DNA from: Rhodospirillales bacterium
GTDB lineage: Bacteria > Pseudomonadota > Alphaproteobacteria > Micavibrionales > Micavibrionaceae
Direction: 5' to 3'
DNA length: 64,000 nucleotides
Assembly: GCA_023898785.1 (NCBI GenBank)
Contig: CP060239.1
Coordinates: 1,922,001-1,986,000 of the forward strand
Below the pieces are notes generated by a model. It ran no database searches and was not told where the DNA came from. It was given only the letters and a program-made list of their open reading frames with translations. Position numbers and translations under genes: made by a program. Positions 10,015 through 17,962 of this stretch are shown here, piece by piece; position 1 is the first letter of the stretch, and each line of letters starts with the position of its first letter.

Positions 10015-10108
10015 CCGGAAGGCGGCGCGGGCGAGATATTGCCCAACCCGGTCAGGGGCGAGAGCCAGCAGCCGTAAGTGATTTTTTCGGGTCGTGTCCG
10101 TCTTCCAC
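10015..10108 (+). ncRNA. ffs: Small SRP RNA (4.5S)
   Basis: RNA scaffold of the signal recognition particle, bound by Ffh. The conserved domain IV motif is present at about 10048-10078: GGTCAGG on the 5' side, a GGC-GAGA-GCC hairpin tip, and AGCAGCC followed by GTAA on the 3' side. The outer arms pair over a long helix (GGAAGGCGG near 10017 with CCGTCTTCC near 10098-10106). A T-run follows at 10115-10120. It sits directly upstream of dnaX-ybaB, the arrangement found in many proteobacteria. Ends are estimated from the helix. Confidence 0.88.
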
Positions 10109-10182
10109 TTAATGTTTTTTCCTGTCTAAATGAAAAGCTGTTTGGTGTTGTTCTGGTAAGGGAATCGCCCTACATATAAGGT

Positions 10183-11955
10183 ATGTCTGAGGCTCAAGTT
10201 CCATACCGCGTTTTGGCGCGGAAATATCGTCCGCAAAGTTTTGATGAATTGATTGGTCAGGATGCGCTGGTGCGTACGCTCACCAATGCGATCGAATCGG
10301 GGCGGATTGCGCATGCGTTTATGTTGACCGGTGTACGGGGCGTCGGGAAGACTACGACGGCGCGGATTATTGCCAAGGCGCTTAATTATGTCGGGGCTGA
10401 TGGTAAGGCCGGGCCGACAACGGGGGCGACTGAGGATTGTAAAATTTGCCAGGCGATTGCCGAGGACCGGCATCCGGACGTGATTGAGATGGATGCGGCC
10501 AGCCGCACGGGCGTTGATGATATTCGTGAAATTCTGGACGGGGTGCGCTATGCGCCGAGCGAGGCACGTTATAAGGTCTATGTGATAGATGAAGTGCATA
10601 TGCTTTCGAAAAACGCGTTTAACGCTTTGCTTAAAACGCTGGAAGAGCCGCCGGAACATGTGAAGTTTATTTTCGCGACGACTGAGATTCGTAAAGTGCC
10701 GATTACCGTGCTCTCGCGGTGTCAGCGTTTTGACTTGCGCCGGGTGGATGTGCCGACATTGTCCGCGCATTTTACTTCGATTTGCGAAAAAGAAAGCGTT
10801 AAGGCCGAACCTGAAGCTATTGCGATGATCGCACGTGCAGCGGATGGGTCGGTGCGCGACGGACTGTCGATTCTTGATCAGGCAATGGCATTGAATGGGG
10901 AATCTATCACATCGCAGGCCGTGGAAGATATGTTAGGGCTAGCTGACCGGGCGCGGTCACTTGATCTGCTGGAGCGAGCTTTGAGCGGCGATATGCCGGA
11001 GGCGTTGGAAATCATGGATGATTTGTATCGCGCCGGAGCAGACCCGGTAGCACTTATACAAGACTTACTGGATTTGACGCATACGCTGACGAAGTTGCGC
11101 GCCGTGCCTGAAGCCAAAGAAATGAGCCATGCGATGGCAGCCGATGAGGTTAAACGCGCGGCAGAGTTGGCTGGGAAGCTTTCAATGCCGACATTGGGCA
11201 AAACGTGGCAGATATTGTTGAAAGGTTTGGCAGAAGTGCAGGCAGCGCCCAACCCGCAAAGCGCCGCAGAGATTGTGTTGATACGCTTGGCTTATGCGGC
11301 GGATTTGCCAGATCCGGCAGCGTTGATCAAAACCTTGCAAGGGCAAGAGAGCGGGCCTGTGACATCAAATGCTGGCGGCATTTCACAGTCTGCATCTGCT
11401 CCTGTAGGTGCGCCGGTTTCGAACGCGTCTTCTCCGTCTCAATCCTTGAATGCTGGAGCACGCACAGGCATACCGACCGGTCGGTCTTTTGCTGGCCCCC
11501 CTTCCGGGAAAGGATCTGGCGGTGAGCGTGCGGCTCTGGCGGTTGTGCCGAAGGTTGAGCCACCATCGCCCTTGGAAATTCGCAATCTTGAAGATATTGT
11601 ATGGGTGCTGGAAGAACATCGTGAGGTGTTGCTGGCTTCACAGGTGTATCAATATGCGCATTTGGTGAAGCTGGAGAAGGGATTGATAGAAATTCGTCCT
11701 GAAGCCGAGGCATCGCCGAAAATGGCGCAGGATCTGGGACAGGCGCTGAGCCGGATATCAGAAGCGCGCTGGATTGTCAGTGTCTCAGGTGCGCCCGGAG
11801 AGCCGACGTTGGCGCAGGTGGCCGGAGCGCGCTTGGAGGCCGAGCGAGCAGAGATTATCAAGCTGCCGATAATGCAGGAAATTTTAAGCGTGTTTCCAGA
11901 TGCGGAAATACAATCAATCGAAATGGTTAACAATAAGGGACATGACAAGCCATGA
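10183..11955 (+). CDS. dnaX: DNA polymerase III subunit gamma/tau
   Basis: Clamp-loader ATPase that loads the beta clamp and holds the replisome together. The 590-residue protein starts SEAQVPYRVLARKYRPQSFDELIGQ. The Walker A motif is GVRGVGKTTTAR (about residues 49-60), the DEVHML box follows at about 130, and sensor 1 is FIFATTE. A proline/serine-rich linker occupies about residues 385-455, followed by the tau-like C-terminal domain. The zinc module near residues 80-92 keeps only CKIC where the family normally has four cysteines. No slippery frameshift heptamer was noticed. The stop overlaps the ybaB start by 4 bp. Confidence 0.97.
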   Translation: MSEAQVPYRVLARKYRPQSFDELIGQDALVRTLTNAIESGRIAHAFMLTGVRGVGKTTTARIIAKALNYVGADGKAGPTTGATEDCKICQAIAEDRHPDVIEMDAASRTGVDDIREILDGVRYAPSEARYKVYVIDEVHMLSKNAFNALLKTLEEPPEHVKFIFATTEIRKVPITVLSRCQRFDLRRVDVPTLSAHFTSICEKESVKAEPEAIAMIARAADGSVRDGLSILDQAMALNGESITSQAVEDMLGLADRARSLDLLERALSGDMPEALEIMDDLYRAGADPVALIQDLLDLTHTLTKLRAVPEAKEMSHAMAADEVKRAAELAGKLSMPTLGKTWQILLKGLAEVQAAPNPQSAAEIVLIRLAYAADLPDPAALIKTLQGQESGPVTSNAGGISQSASAPVGAPVSNASSPSQSLNAGARTGIPTGRSFAGPPSGKGSGGERAALAVVPKVEPPSPLEIRNLEDIVWVLEEHREVLLASQVYQYAHLVKLEKGLIEIRPEAEASPKMAQDLGQALSRISEARWIVSVSGAPGEPTLAQVAGARLEAERAEIIKLPIMQEILSVFPDAEIQSIEMVNNKGHDKP

Positions 11956-12275
11956 TGAATTTTAAAGATATGATGCAGCAAGCTCAACAGATGCAATTCA
12001 AGCTCGAAGAGTTGCAGGAAAAGATGAAGGATATCGAGGTCGAAGGCGAGGCTGGCGGCGGCATGGTCAAGGTGACGATGTCTTGCGGCGGTGAAGTGCG
12101 CGCTATCGCAATTGATTCTTCTGTCATCAATGTTGATGATAAAGAGACATTGGAAGATTTAATCGTTGCGGCAATGAATAACGCCAATGATGCTAAAGAC
12201 GAGCGCATTAAAACCGAAACGACGGGTATGATGGAAGGGCTGGGCTTGCCTGCGGGCACGAAGCTGCCGTTTTAA
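11952..12275 (+). CDS. ybaB: YbaB/EbfC nucleoid-associated protein
   Basis: Small (107 residues) DNA-binding protein of the YbaB/EbfC family, which binds DNA as a dimer. It starts MNFKDMMQQAQQMQFKLEELQEKM and contains the conserved GGGMVKVTMSCGGEV core and the C-terminal GLGLPAGTKLPF ending. Overlaps dnaX by 4 bp. The usual third gene of this group, recR, is not here: the next gene is a short-chain dehydrogenase. Confidence 0.95.
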   Translation: MMNFKDMMQQAQQMQFKLEELQEKMKDIEVEGEAGGGMVKVTMSCGGEVRAIAIDSSVINVDDKETLEDLIVAAMNNANDAKDERIKTETTGMMEGLGLPAGTKLPF

Positions 12276-12277
12276 GT

Positions 12278-13042
12278 GTGACGGGTTACATTCCCAAAAT
12301 AGTGTTCATTACCGGGGCAACGGGTGATTTTGGCCGGGCGTTCGCCCGGCGCTTTGCAGGGGTTGGCTCTGCGCTTATTTTACATGGACGTTCGCAGGAA
12401 AAGCTTGATGCGTTGGCTGAAGAATTTCCGTATGTACGTGCGCATACACTTTGCTTTGATGTGACCGATCAAGCTGCGATAGCCGAGGCGATAGACTCTA
12501 TCCCGGAAGCGTTTGGTGCAATCGATTTGCTGATCAATAATGCGGGCGGGGCCCTGGGGCAATCTCCGGCTGATGAAAGTACGCTGGATGATTGGCTGAA
12601 AATGATCGAGATCAATAACAGTGCACTGGTGGCGGTGACACATCCTGTTTTGCAGGGGATGAGCGTGCGGCGGCGTGGGCATATCATTAATATCGGTTCG
12701 ACAGCGGGGAATTACCCGTATCCAGGTGGGCATGTTTATTGTGCGGTGAAGGCGTTTGTGAAGCAGTTTTCTTTGGCTTTGCGGGCTGATACGTACAGCA
12801 AAAATATCCGCGTAACCAATATTGAACCGGGCATGGTGAAAACGCAGTTTTCGTTGGTTCGCTACAAAGGCGATCAAAAAGCTGCGGATGCGGTTTATGC
12901 AAACACAACTCCGCTTACAGCCGATGATGTAGCCGAAAGCGTTTTTTGGGCAGCAAGTCAGCCCAGCCATGTCAATATAAACCGGATTGAGTTAATGCCA
13001 ACCCGTCAGGCACCGGGACCTTTGGCGGTGGATCGGGATTAG
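12278..13042 (+). CDS. Short-chain dehydrogenase/reductase (YdfG-like)
   Basis: NAD(P)-dependent oxidoreductase of the classical SDR family. The 254-residue protein has the nucleotide-binding glycine motif TGATGDFGRAFA (about residues 11-22), NNAGG at about 87-91, the catalytic serine in INIGSTAGNYPYPGG (about residue 141) and the YCAVK active-site Tyr/Lys motif (about 153-157). The sequence pattern after it (FVKQFSLALRADTYSKNIRVTNIEPGMVKTQFS) is like YdfG, which acts on 3-hydroxy acids. The start is GTG, 2 bp after the ybaB stop; an in-frame GTG at 12302 would drop eight residues. The substrate is not certain. Confidence 0.9.
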   Translation: MTGYIPKIVFITGATGDFGRAFARRFAGVGSALILHGRSQEKLDALAEEFPYVRAHTLCFDVTDQAAIAEAIDSIPEAFGAIDLLINNAGGALGQSPADESTLDDWLKMIEINNSALVAVTHPVLQGMSVRRRGHIINIGSTAGNYPYPGGHVYCAVKAFVKQFSLALRADTYSKNIRVTNIEPGMVKTQFSLVRYKGDQKAADAVYANTTPLTADDVAESVFWAASQPSHVNINRIELMPTRQAPGPLAVDRD

Positions 13043-13052
13043 AGGAGCGTGC

Positions 13053-13853
13053 ATGCGGCTGGTGACCTGGAATATAAACTCTGTACGCTTGCGCTTGCCG
13101 CTAGTGAAAAGACTTACTGAAGAAGCTGCGCCGGATATTTTATGCTTGCAAGAAACCAAATGCCCGGATGAGTATTTTCCGACTGGTGATTTGCGGGCGA
13201 TGGGCTATGAGCATCAGCATTTTCACGGGATGAAGGGTTATAATGGCGTGGCGATATTGTCGCGTTTGCCGATGGATGCGCGCGATGTACACCACCGGGT
13301 TGGGCGCGAGGATTGTCGGCATATTGCGGCGAGTATCTCCACGCCTTCCGGGGGATTCGAGCTGCATAATCTGTATATTCCGGCGGGTGGGGATGAGCCG
13401 GACCCGAATGTGAATGATAAGTTTGCGCATAAGCTGGATTTTGTTGATGAAATGACCGACTGGTTTAAGGACCGCTATAGCGCGGATCAAAAGCTGGTGG
13501 CGGTCGGTGATTTTAACATTGCGCCTTATGAGCATGATGTATGGTCGCATAAGCAGCTTTTAAATGTTGTTTCACATACGCCTCCGGAAACAGACCGGCT
13601 GGCCGGTATGCTTGGTTCGCTAGATTGGGTGGATGTTGCGCGGCGCTTTGTGGCGATGGATGAGAAGTGTTATACGTGGTGGAGCTATCGTAACCGGGAT
13701 TGGAAAAAATCTAATCGCGGGCGGCGGCTGGATCATGTCTGGGTAACGCCGCCGCTTCGTGAATCGCTGGAGGCGCATCAGGTGTTTTCGAAAGCACGGG
13801 ATTGGGAAAAGCCTTCTGATCATGCACCTGTAATTGTTGATATAGAACTTTAA
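13053..13853 (+). CDS. xth: Exodeoxyribonuclease III (AP endonuclease)
   Basis: DNA repair nuclease acting at abasic sites and as a 3'-5' exonuclease. The 266-residue length and start RLVTWNINSVRLRLPLV are typical of the family. Key residues are seen in order: the Asn of WNINS, the Glu of LCLQETKCPDEYFP, the YNGVAILSR strand, the LYIPAGG segment, the GDFNIAP Asp/Asn pair, and the C-terminal RLDHVWVTPPL and SDHAPVIVDIEL with the catalytic Asp-His. It starts 10 bp after the SDR gene on the same strand and probably belongs to the same transcript. Confidence 0.95.
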   Translation: MRLVTWNINSVRLRLPLVKRLTEEAAPDILCLQETKCPDEYFPTGDLRAMGYEHQHFHGMKGYNGVAILSRLPMDARDVHHRVGREDCRHIAASISTPSGGFELHNLYIPAGGDEPDPNVNDKFAHKLDFVDEMTDWFKDRYSADQKLVAVGDFNIAPYEHDVWSHKQLLNVVSHTPPETDRLAGMLGSLDWVDVARRFVAMDEKCYTWWSYRNRDWKKSNRGRRLDHVWVTPPLRESLEAHQVFSKARDWEKPSDHAPVIVDIEL

Positions 13854-13863
13854 ATGCTGGTTT

Positions 13864-14259
13864 TTAGAGGTTTTTGAACTGAAACAGTTTCTGGATATCC
13901 TTGTCCATAAACCTTGCCATTTCACGAGGTGTTTCGTCAAATTCTGATTTTATATTGTCTTTTGCCCCTTTTTGCAGAAGCAGTTTAATGAGTTTGGTGT
14001 TTTTCTGCCGTAATGCAACGTGTAGCGGTGTTTCGTCCATTTCGCCTTTTGTGTTGACGTTTGCGCCAGCTTCGATCAGTAACTCCGCACCGTGGTTATT
14101 GTTATTCCAGAGCATTACATGTAGCGGCGTGTCTCCACAATAACCATGGCAATTTATGTCGATATGTTTTTCTGGTTCTGCCGGAAACATAATACCGGAG
14201 ATAGATTGTAGAATTTCTTCAAGTGTTTGCCGGTTTTTATGTTTTTCTTTTTTTGCCAC
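13864..14259 (-). CDS. Small ankyrin-repeat protein
   Basis: 131-residue protein with about three ankyrin repeats, recognisable from GDTPLHVMLWNNNNHGAELLIEAGANVN and DETPLHVALRQKNTKLIKLLLQKGAKDN, so probably a protein-protein interaction module. There is no signal peptide or membrane segment. The start is GTG, 2 bp downstream of the DUF1223 stop codon, so it is the last gene of a three-gene minus-strand operon. Its partner is unknown. Confidence 0.85.
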   Translation of the reverse strand: MAKKEKHKNRQTLEEILQSISGIMFPAEPEKHIDINCHGYCGDTPLHVMLWNNNNHGAELLIEAGANVNTKGEMDETPLHVALRQKNTKLIKLLLQKGAKDNIKSEFDETPREMARFMDKDIQKLFQFKNL

Positions 14260-14261
14260 TT

Positions 14262-14981
14262 TTAGGATCCTGTTTGCGCGGCGGCGATGATGCCGCCTTT
14301 ATATGTCTGAATGATAAGGGCATAGCTAATGCCGGCCTTTTGCTCTGCCGGAAAAGCCATGTTTAGTTTCTTCCCGTCCCAGCGTAGCAGCTTGGTGATG
14401 TTTTTCACTGTGTTGCGGTAGTGTGTGTAGTTTTCTTCATCAGGGCGATTTTCAATTTCAAAAAGCCATATGTCCGCACCGTGGGGCAGATTTATTTGTG
14501 GGAGGCTGATGTTAAGATATTCGCCGTTGCGCAAAAAACCAACCGGTCGGTTTTTTGCCGTTTTTGTCTTTTGGATTAAGGGGTTGAGTTCGTTTTGTTT
14601 GATGCCTGTTGTTACGGCGCTGCCATTGATGATGGTCATGGGCGTATAGATGCCGCCGGTATTAAGGGCGAGTTTATATACATTTTGGCGGGCGTCGCAA
14701 AAGGGGCGGGCGAGTTTGTCGCCACGCCCGTTGCGGTTAAAGTAGCTTACATGACATGACAGGCCGATAATATTGGGATCTTTCGCGATGAGTTGGTTAA
14801 AATTGTGATCGGCATTTGGGCAGGCCGGGCAGAATTTACTGGTGAAAAGCTCTACAACAATTGGCATTGTCTGTGCACTTTGCGTTGCTTGTGTTGCCTG
14901 TGCCTGGGGGCTATAAAAAGCCATACTCGATGCACAGAGGAGTAGGGGTATTAATTGGATGTAAATGGCTAATTTGTTCAT
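14262..14981 (-). CDS. DUF1223 family secreted thioredoxin-like protein
   Basis: 239-residue exported protein. An N-terminal signal peptide (about residues 1-29, ending SPQAQA) precedes the domain. The family signature VELFTSKFCPACPNAD, with a CxxC pair, lies at about residues 42-57. The family is predicted to have a thioredoxin-like fold, but its function is not known. Second gene of the DUF1674-DUF1223-ankyrin operon. Confidence 0.9.
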   Translation of the reverse strand: MNKLAIYIQLIPLLLCASSMAFYSPQAQATQATQSAQTMPIVVELFTSKFCPACPNADHNFNQLIAKDPNIIGLSCHVSYFNRNGRGDKLARPFCDARQNVYKLALNTGGIYTPMTIINGSAVTTGIKQNELNPLIQKTKTAKNRPVGFLRNGEYLNISLPQINLPHGADIWLFEIENRPDEENYTHYRNTVKNITKLLRWDGKKLNMAFPAEQKAGISYALIIQTYKGGIIAAAQTGS

Positions 14982-14993
14982 TTTGTTTTATTT

Positions 14994-15176
14994 TTAAAAG
15001 TCGCTGCAACGTCCTTTAACTTCCCAATCTCCAAAGCGGGTGGGTTCGAGAAGGCCGGAATCGGCAAAGCCGCCAACTTCTTTTTCTGTCTTTGCAGATG
15101 GCTTTTTGTGTTGTTCTGCTGCTTTGTTTTTTTTCGCGGCGGCCTGTGTTTCGGGGGTTGGTTTTTTATCGTTCAT
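14994..15176 (-). CDS. DUF1674 / SDHAF4-like succinate dehydrogenase assembly protein
   Basis: 60-residue protein whose C-terminus reads EVGGFADSGLLEPTRFGDWE and then KGRCSDF. That EPTR-GDWE-KGR-DF pattern is the DUF1674/SDHAF4 signature. Mitochondrial SDHAF4 assists flavinylated SdhA during complex II assembly, and a similar role here is inferred by homology. The N-terminus is lysine/alanine-rich and probably disordered. First gene of a minus-strand operon, divergent from the chorismate mutase gene 45 bp away. Confidence 0.88.
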   Translation of the reverse strand: MNDKKPTPETQAAAKKNKAAEQHKKPSAKTEKEVGGFADSGLLEPTRFGDWEVKGRCSDF

Positions 15177-15221
15177 ATTTCATGATGTAGGGCATTTAGA
15201 GGTATTTGAAAAGGGGTAAAC

Positions 15222-15533
15222 ATGAATCAAGATACTCCACCAGAGCTTGAGGTTTTTCGTCAGCAAATTGATGAATGTGATCAGGAATTGATTGATGTTT
15301 TGGCGCGGCGTTTTAACGTGGTGCGTCAGGTTGGTGCGTTTAAGGTTGGTGCGCAGATGGAGGCGATTCAATCGGCGCGGGAGCAGGCTGTGAAGGATCG
15401 GGCGGTGAGGCTCGGTCAGGAGCTGGGTCTGGATTCCGATTTTATACGCAGGCTTTATGAGGTGATGATTGATTATGCACATGATATTGAACATGAGATT
15501 TTGGCGCAAGATGCGCAGGATAAGGGCGAGTGA
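15222..15533 (+). CDS. Chorismate mutase, AroQ type
   Basis: Converts chorismate to prephenate for Phe/Tyr synthesis. The 103-residue all-helical monofunctional enzyme starts with a helix carrying FRQQIDECDQELIDVLARR (the catalytic Arg lies in the family's LR..ID motif region). It continues with VGAFKV and ends with the third helix FIRRLYEVMIDYAHDIEHE. The stop codon overlaps the rsmB start (TGATG), so the two genes are translationally coupled. Confidence 0.9.
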   Translation: MNQDTPPELEVFRQQIDECDQELIDVLARRFNVVRQVGAFKVGAQMEAIQSAREQAVKDRAVRLGQELGLDSDFIRRLYEVMIDYAHDIEHEILAQDAQDKGE

Positions 15534-16891
15534 TGAGTCAGGAAAAACCGCTTGTTGAGGTTGGTCGGTCTGAAAGTGAAGAGGTGTCCACTGACGGTAT
15601 GGCTGCGCGGTATGCGGGGCTGATGCTGTTGGAAGACGTATTGCAGCGCAAGCAGGCGTTGGATCAAGCGCTGGATCAGCAGCAGGCATTTAAGGCGTTG
15701 CCGATGCGTGACCGGGCTTTTACCCGTATGATGGTTTCGACGATTCTTCGGCGTTTGGGGCAAATTGATAACATTATTGAGCGCGCGATTGAGCGTGAAG
15801 TGCCGCGTAATATTACTGTGCAAAATGTTTTGCGCATTGGCGTGGTCCAGATTTTGTTTATGGATGTGGCGGATCATGCGGCGGTTGATACGTCTGTTAA
15901 GCTGGCGGAAAAGCTGGGTATGGAGAAGCAAAAAGCATTTGTGAACGCTGTGCTTCGTACGGTGACGCGTGAAGGTGTGCATTGGCGCGAACTTCAAGAT
16001 GAAGTGCGGCTGAATACGCCGGAATGGCTTTTGAAAATCTGGATTGAGGATTATGGCTTGCGTATGGCGGCGGAGATTGCAAAGGCGAATTTGTCTGAAG
16101 CGGCGCTGGATATTTCCGTGCGGGACCGCGAGTCGCGCAACTTCTGGGCGAGTAATTTTAAGGCTACCCAAATGACGACGGGTACGCTGCGCAAGAATTC
16201 GGGCGGCGCTGTGCATGATTTACAGGGTTTTGATGAAGGACATTGGTGGGTGCAAGATGCAAGCGCAGCGATTCCGGCGCAGCTTTTTGGTGATGTCGAC
16301 GGGCAGCATGTGTATGATTTGTGCGCGGCGCCGGGGGGCAAGGCTTTGCAGCTTGCGGCCATGGGAGCGCAGGTTACGGCACTGGATCGCAGTGCTAACA
16401 GGTTGAAGAAATTGAAGCAAAATCTGGAGCGGATGCAGCTTTCGGATCGGGTGGAGGTCATTACGGCCGATGCAGGGAGTTGGCGGCCGAAAGGCGAGGC
16501 CGGGTATGTTTTGCTGGATGCGCCGTGCAGTGCGACGGGGACGATCCGCCGTCATCCGGATGCTTTGCATTTGAAGGTGCCGCAGGATATTGAGCGGCTT
16601 TCACATTTACAAGAAGCGTTGTTGGAGAATGCCTTTGACATGCTGATGGTTGGCGGCGTACTTGTTTATTGTACGTGTTCTTTGCAAAAGGCGGAAGGTG
16701 AGCGTCAGATTGAAAGATTTTTGGTTGCACATCAAGATGCGCAGCGTTTGCCAATAACGGCGCGCGAGCTTGGCGGGTTTGATGAGGCTCTCACCGAGGA
16801 CGGAGATTTGCGGATCTTGCCGTTCCATCAGGCTGCGCTTGGCGGGATGGATGGGTTTTACATTGCGCGGTTAACGAAGGTCGCTCCATAA
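15533..16891 (+). CDS. rsmB: 16S rRNA (cytosine-967-C5)-methyltransferase
   Basis: SAM-dependent rRNA methyltransferase. An N-terminal NusB-like RNA-binding domain occupies about residues 20-150 (RMMVSTILRRLGQID through AFVNAVLRTV). The catalytic domain has the SAM motif VYDLCAAPGGKALQLAAMGA, motif IV LDAPCSATGTIRRHPD with one catalytic cysteine, and motif VI VYCTCSLQKAEGE with the second. I chose ATG at 15533 over GTG one codon upstream because it gives the standard TGATG overlap with chorismate mutase. A palindromic repeat just after the stop probably ends transcription. Confidence 0.95.
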   Translation: MSQEKPLVEVGRSESEEVSTDGMAARYAGLMLLEDVLQRKQALDQALDQQQAFKALPMRDRAFTRMMVSTILRRLGQIDNIIERAIEREVPRNITVQNVLRIGVVQILFMDVADHAAVDTSVKLAEKLGMEKQKAFVNAVLRTVTREGVHWRELQDEVRLNTPEWLLKIWIEDYGLRMAAEIAKANLSEAALDISVRDRESRNFWASNFKATQMTTGTLRKNSGGAVHDLQGFDEGHWWVQDASAAIPAQLFGDVDGQHVYDLCAAPGGKALQLAAMGAQVTALDRSANRLKKLKQNLERMQLSDRVEVITADAGSWRPKGEAGYVLLDAPCSATGTIRRHPDALHLKVPQDIERLSHLQEALLENAFDMLMVGGVLVYCTCSLQKAEGERQIERFLVAHQDAQRLPITARELGGFDEALTEDGDLRILPFHQAALGGMDGFYIARLTKVAP

Positions 16892-17315
16892 TTTTCACCC
16901 TGACTGCGTTATCCTTCAGTCTCGGTGTGCTCACGTACTGGTGTGTACGTTCCGCGCACCTCGCTTCGGCTGCCTTGTCAGGGCAAAAATTCTGTTCGCT
17001 CTTTGAGAATGTTTTTAGCTCTTGCACAAATTCTCTGCGCTTTTGTTTTGGGGCAGGATAAAAGTTCTGTTTGCTCTTTGCGAGGAAGGTTTGGGCGGTT
17101 TTGAGGAATTTGTGGTAAAGGGTGAGGGCGGCGCGCAGGGCGCGCCAATCGCGGTTGTGGAAACCGTGTTTGGTGGCGTTTTGTGATGAACGGGCTTTGC
17201 CTTGTGGGGTTCTGGGGCCGGTGGATTTGGTCCAGGGTCGGTGCGCGCGGATGCGCGCGGCTTGGGTGGCGCGTCTTTCAGGTGGCCATCCTTTTGTTTT
17301 ATTTTGATTTTTCAT
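16791..17315 (-). CDS. Hypothetical protein with TGPRTPQGKARS motif
   Basis: 174-residue basic protein. Residues about 30-52 read STGPRTPQGKARSSQNATKHG, a motif I know from many short uncharacterised proteins that are often multicopy and near mobile DNA. The function is unknown. Two related segments follow (QTFLAKSKQNFYPAP and KTFSKSEQNFCPD), a small internal repeat. The C-terminal third is read through the palindromic element at 16898-16983 and into the 3' end of rsmB on the other strand, so the true product may originally have been shorter. It overlaps the upstream gene of the cassette by 17 bp. Confidence 0.55.
   Translation of the reverse strand: MKNQNKTKGWPPERRATQAARIRAHRPWTKSTGPRTPQGKARSSQNATKHGFHNRDWRALRAALTLYHKFLKTAQTFLAKSKQNFYPAPKQKRREFVQELKTFSKSEQNFCPDKAAEARCAERTHQYVSTPRLKDNAVRVKIMERPSLTAQCKTHPSRQAQPDGTARSANLRPR
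16898..16983. repeat. Palindromic intergenic element after rsmB
   Basis: Outer arms CCCTGAC (16898-16904) and GTCAGGG (16977-16983) enclose an inner imperfect palindrome around GTACTGGTGTGTAC with GTGTGCTCAC and GTTCCGCGCAC flanks. The element starts 6 bp after the rsmB stop and could fold as a hairpin that ends or protects the transcript. Similar dispersed intergenic palindromes occur in many proteobacteria. Confidence 0.6.
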
Positions 17316-17712
17316 CGTTCTTTAGTTTGTTTTCAGATTTTTGCGATTCTTTGAGAGTGCTGAAGGTTTGGCGGCAAAGTCTTTGGCTTTGCAGAGCCAT
17401 GTTTAAGGCCTCGGGCGAGAGAGAGGATTTTTTGCCCAGCCCGGCCTGATGCATGGAGACAAAAAAGGAGCTGTCGAGTGTGAGGGCCTGGTCCAGCAGC
17501 CGTTTTTCAAGGTCTTTCAAGGTTTCTAGCCCGTTGAGGTTGCATCTGGAGCGGAGACGGCGGGCCAGTTCGTCCGGGGATAGGCCGTCATGATATTTTT
17601 GTCGCGCTTTTTGTTCCGTCTGTTCTTTTTGCTTGCGAATTCGTGCGCATTCGCTCTGTTCTTCGGCTTTTTTGTATAGATGTTCTATTTCATCGGGGTC
17701 AAGCATGTGCAA
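17299..17712 (-). CDS. Hypothetical helical protein, partner of the TGPRTPQGK gene
   Basis: 137-residue, highly charged protein with predicted helices (DPDEIEHLYKKAEEQSECAR; LSPDELARRLRSRCNLNGLE). No domain recognised. The 3' end overlaps the next gene by 17 bp, so the two form a cassette. Codon use is less biased than in rsmB or rpe. It lies in an otherwise gene-free gap between two conserved genes, which fits acquisition as a unit. Confidence 0.55.
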   Translation of the reverse strand: MHMLDPDEIEHLYKKAEEQSECARIRKQKEQTEQKARQKYHDGLSPDELARRLRSRCNLNGLETLKDLEKRLLDQALTLDSSFFVSMHQAGLGKKSSLSPEALNMALQSQRLCRQTFSTLKESQKSENKLKNDEKSK

Positions 17713-17779
17713 TATATAGGATATTATTCCTATTTTGTCAAGGGTTTTTAATCATAGAGATGTAGAGGTGTGGTGTTAT

Positions 17780-17812
17780 GGATTGCTTCGTCGCAGGGCT
17801 TCTCGCAATGAC
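17780..17812. repeat. Single copy of a GGATTGCTTCG...CGCAATGACG element
   Basis: The arms GGATTGCTTCG and CGCAATGACG, with AGGGCTTCTCG between, match one half of the larger element at 26036-26118. It lies in the 250-bp gap between the hypothetical cassette and rpe, which otherwise holds AT-rich sequence and no recognisable gene. Confidence 0.6.
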
Positions 17813-17962
17813 GGAGGTGTTTTTTGGTTCGTAAATATAGATAAATTCGACGATGGTTCACTCATTTCTAGATTTGCATATAAAACTCTGTTAAAACTAT
17901 TATAAGTGAAGCGCTTAGGTGCTTTATTCACAGTTCTATCCACGGTTGTTAAGAGTTTTGAA

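Noticed and set aside
11476..11493. ACCGACCGGTCGGT-like palindrome in dnaX (a similar one near 14540) as operators
   Set aside because: Both lie inside coding sequence without promoters and are explained by codons.
15473..16216. 247-codon ORF antisense to rsmB
   Set aside because: His/Arg-rich shadow with no start signal; rsmB is clear on the other strand.
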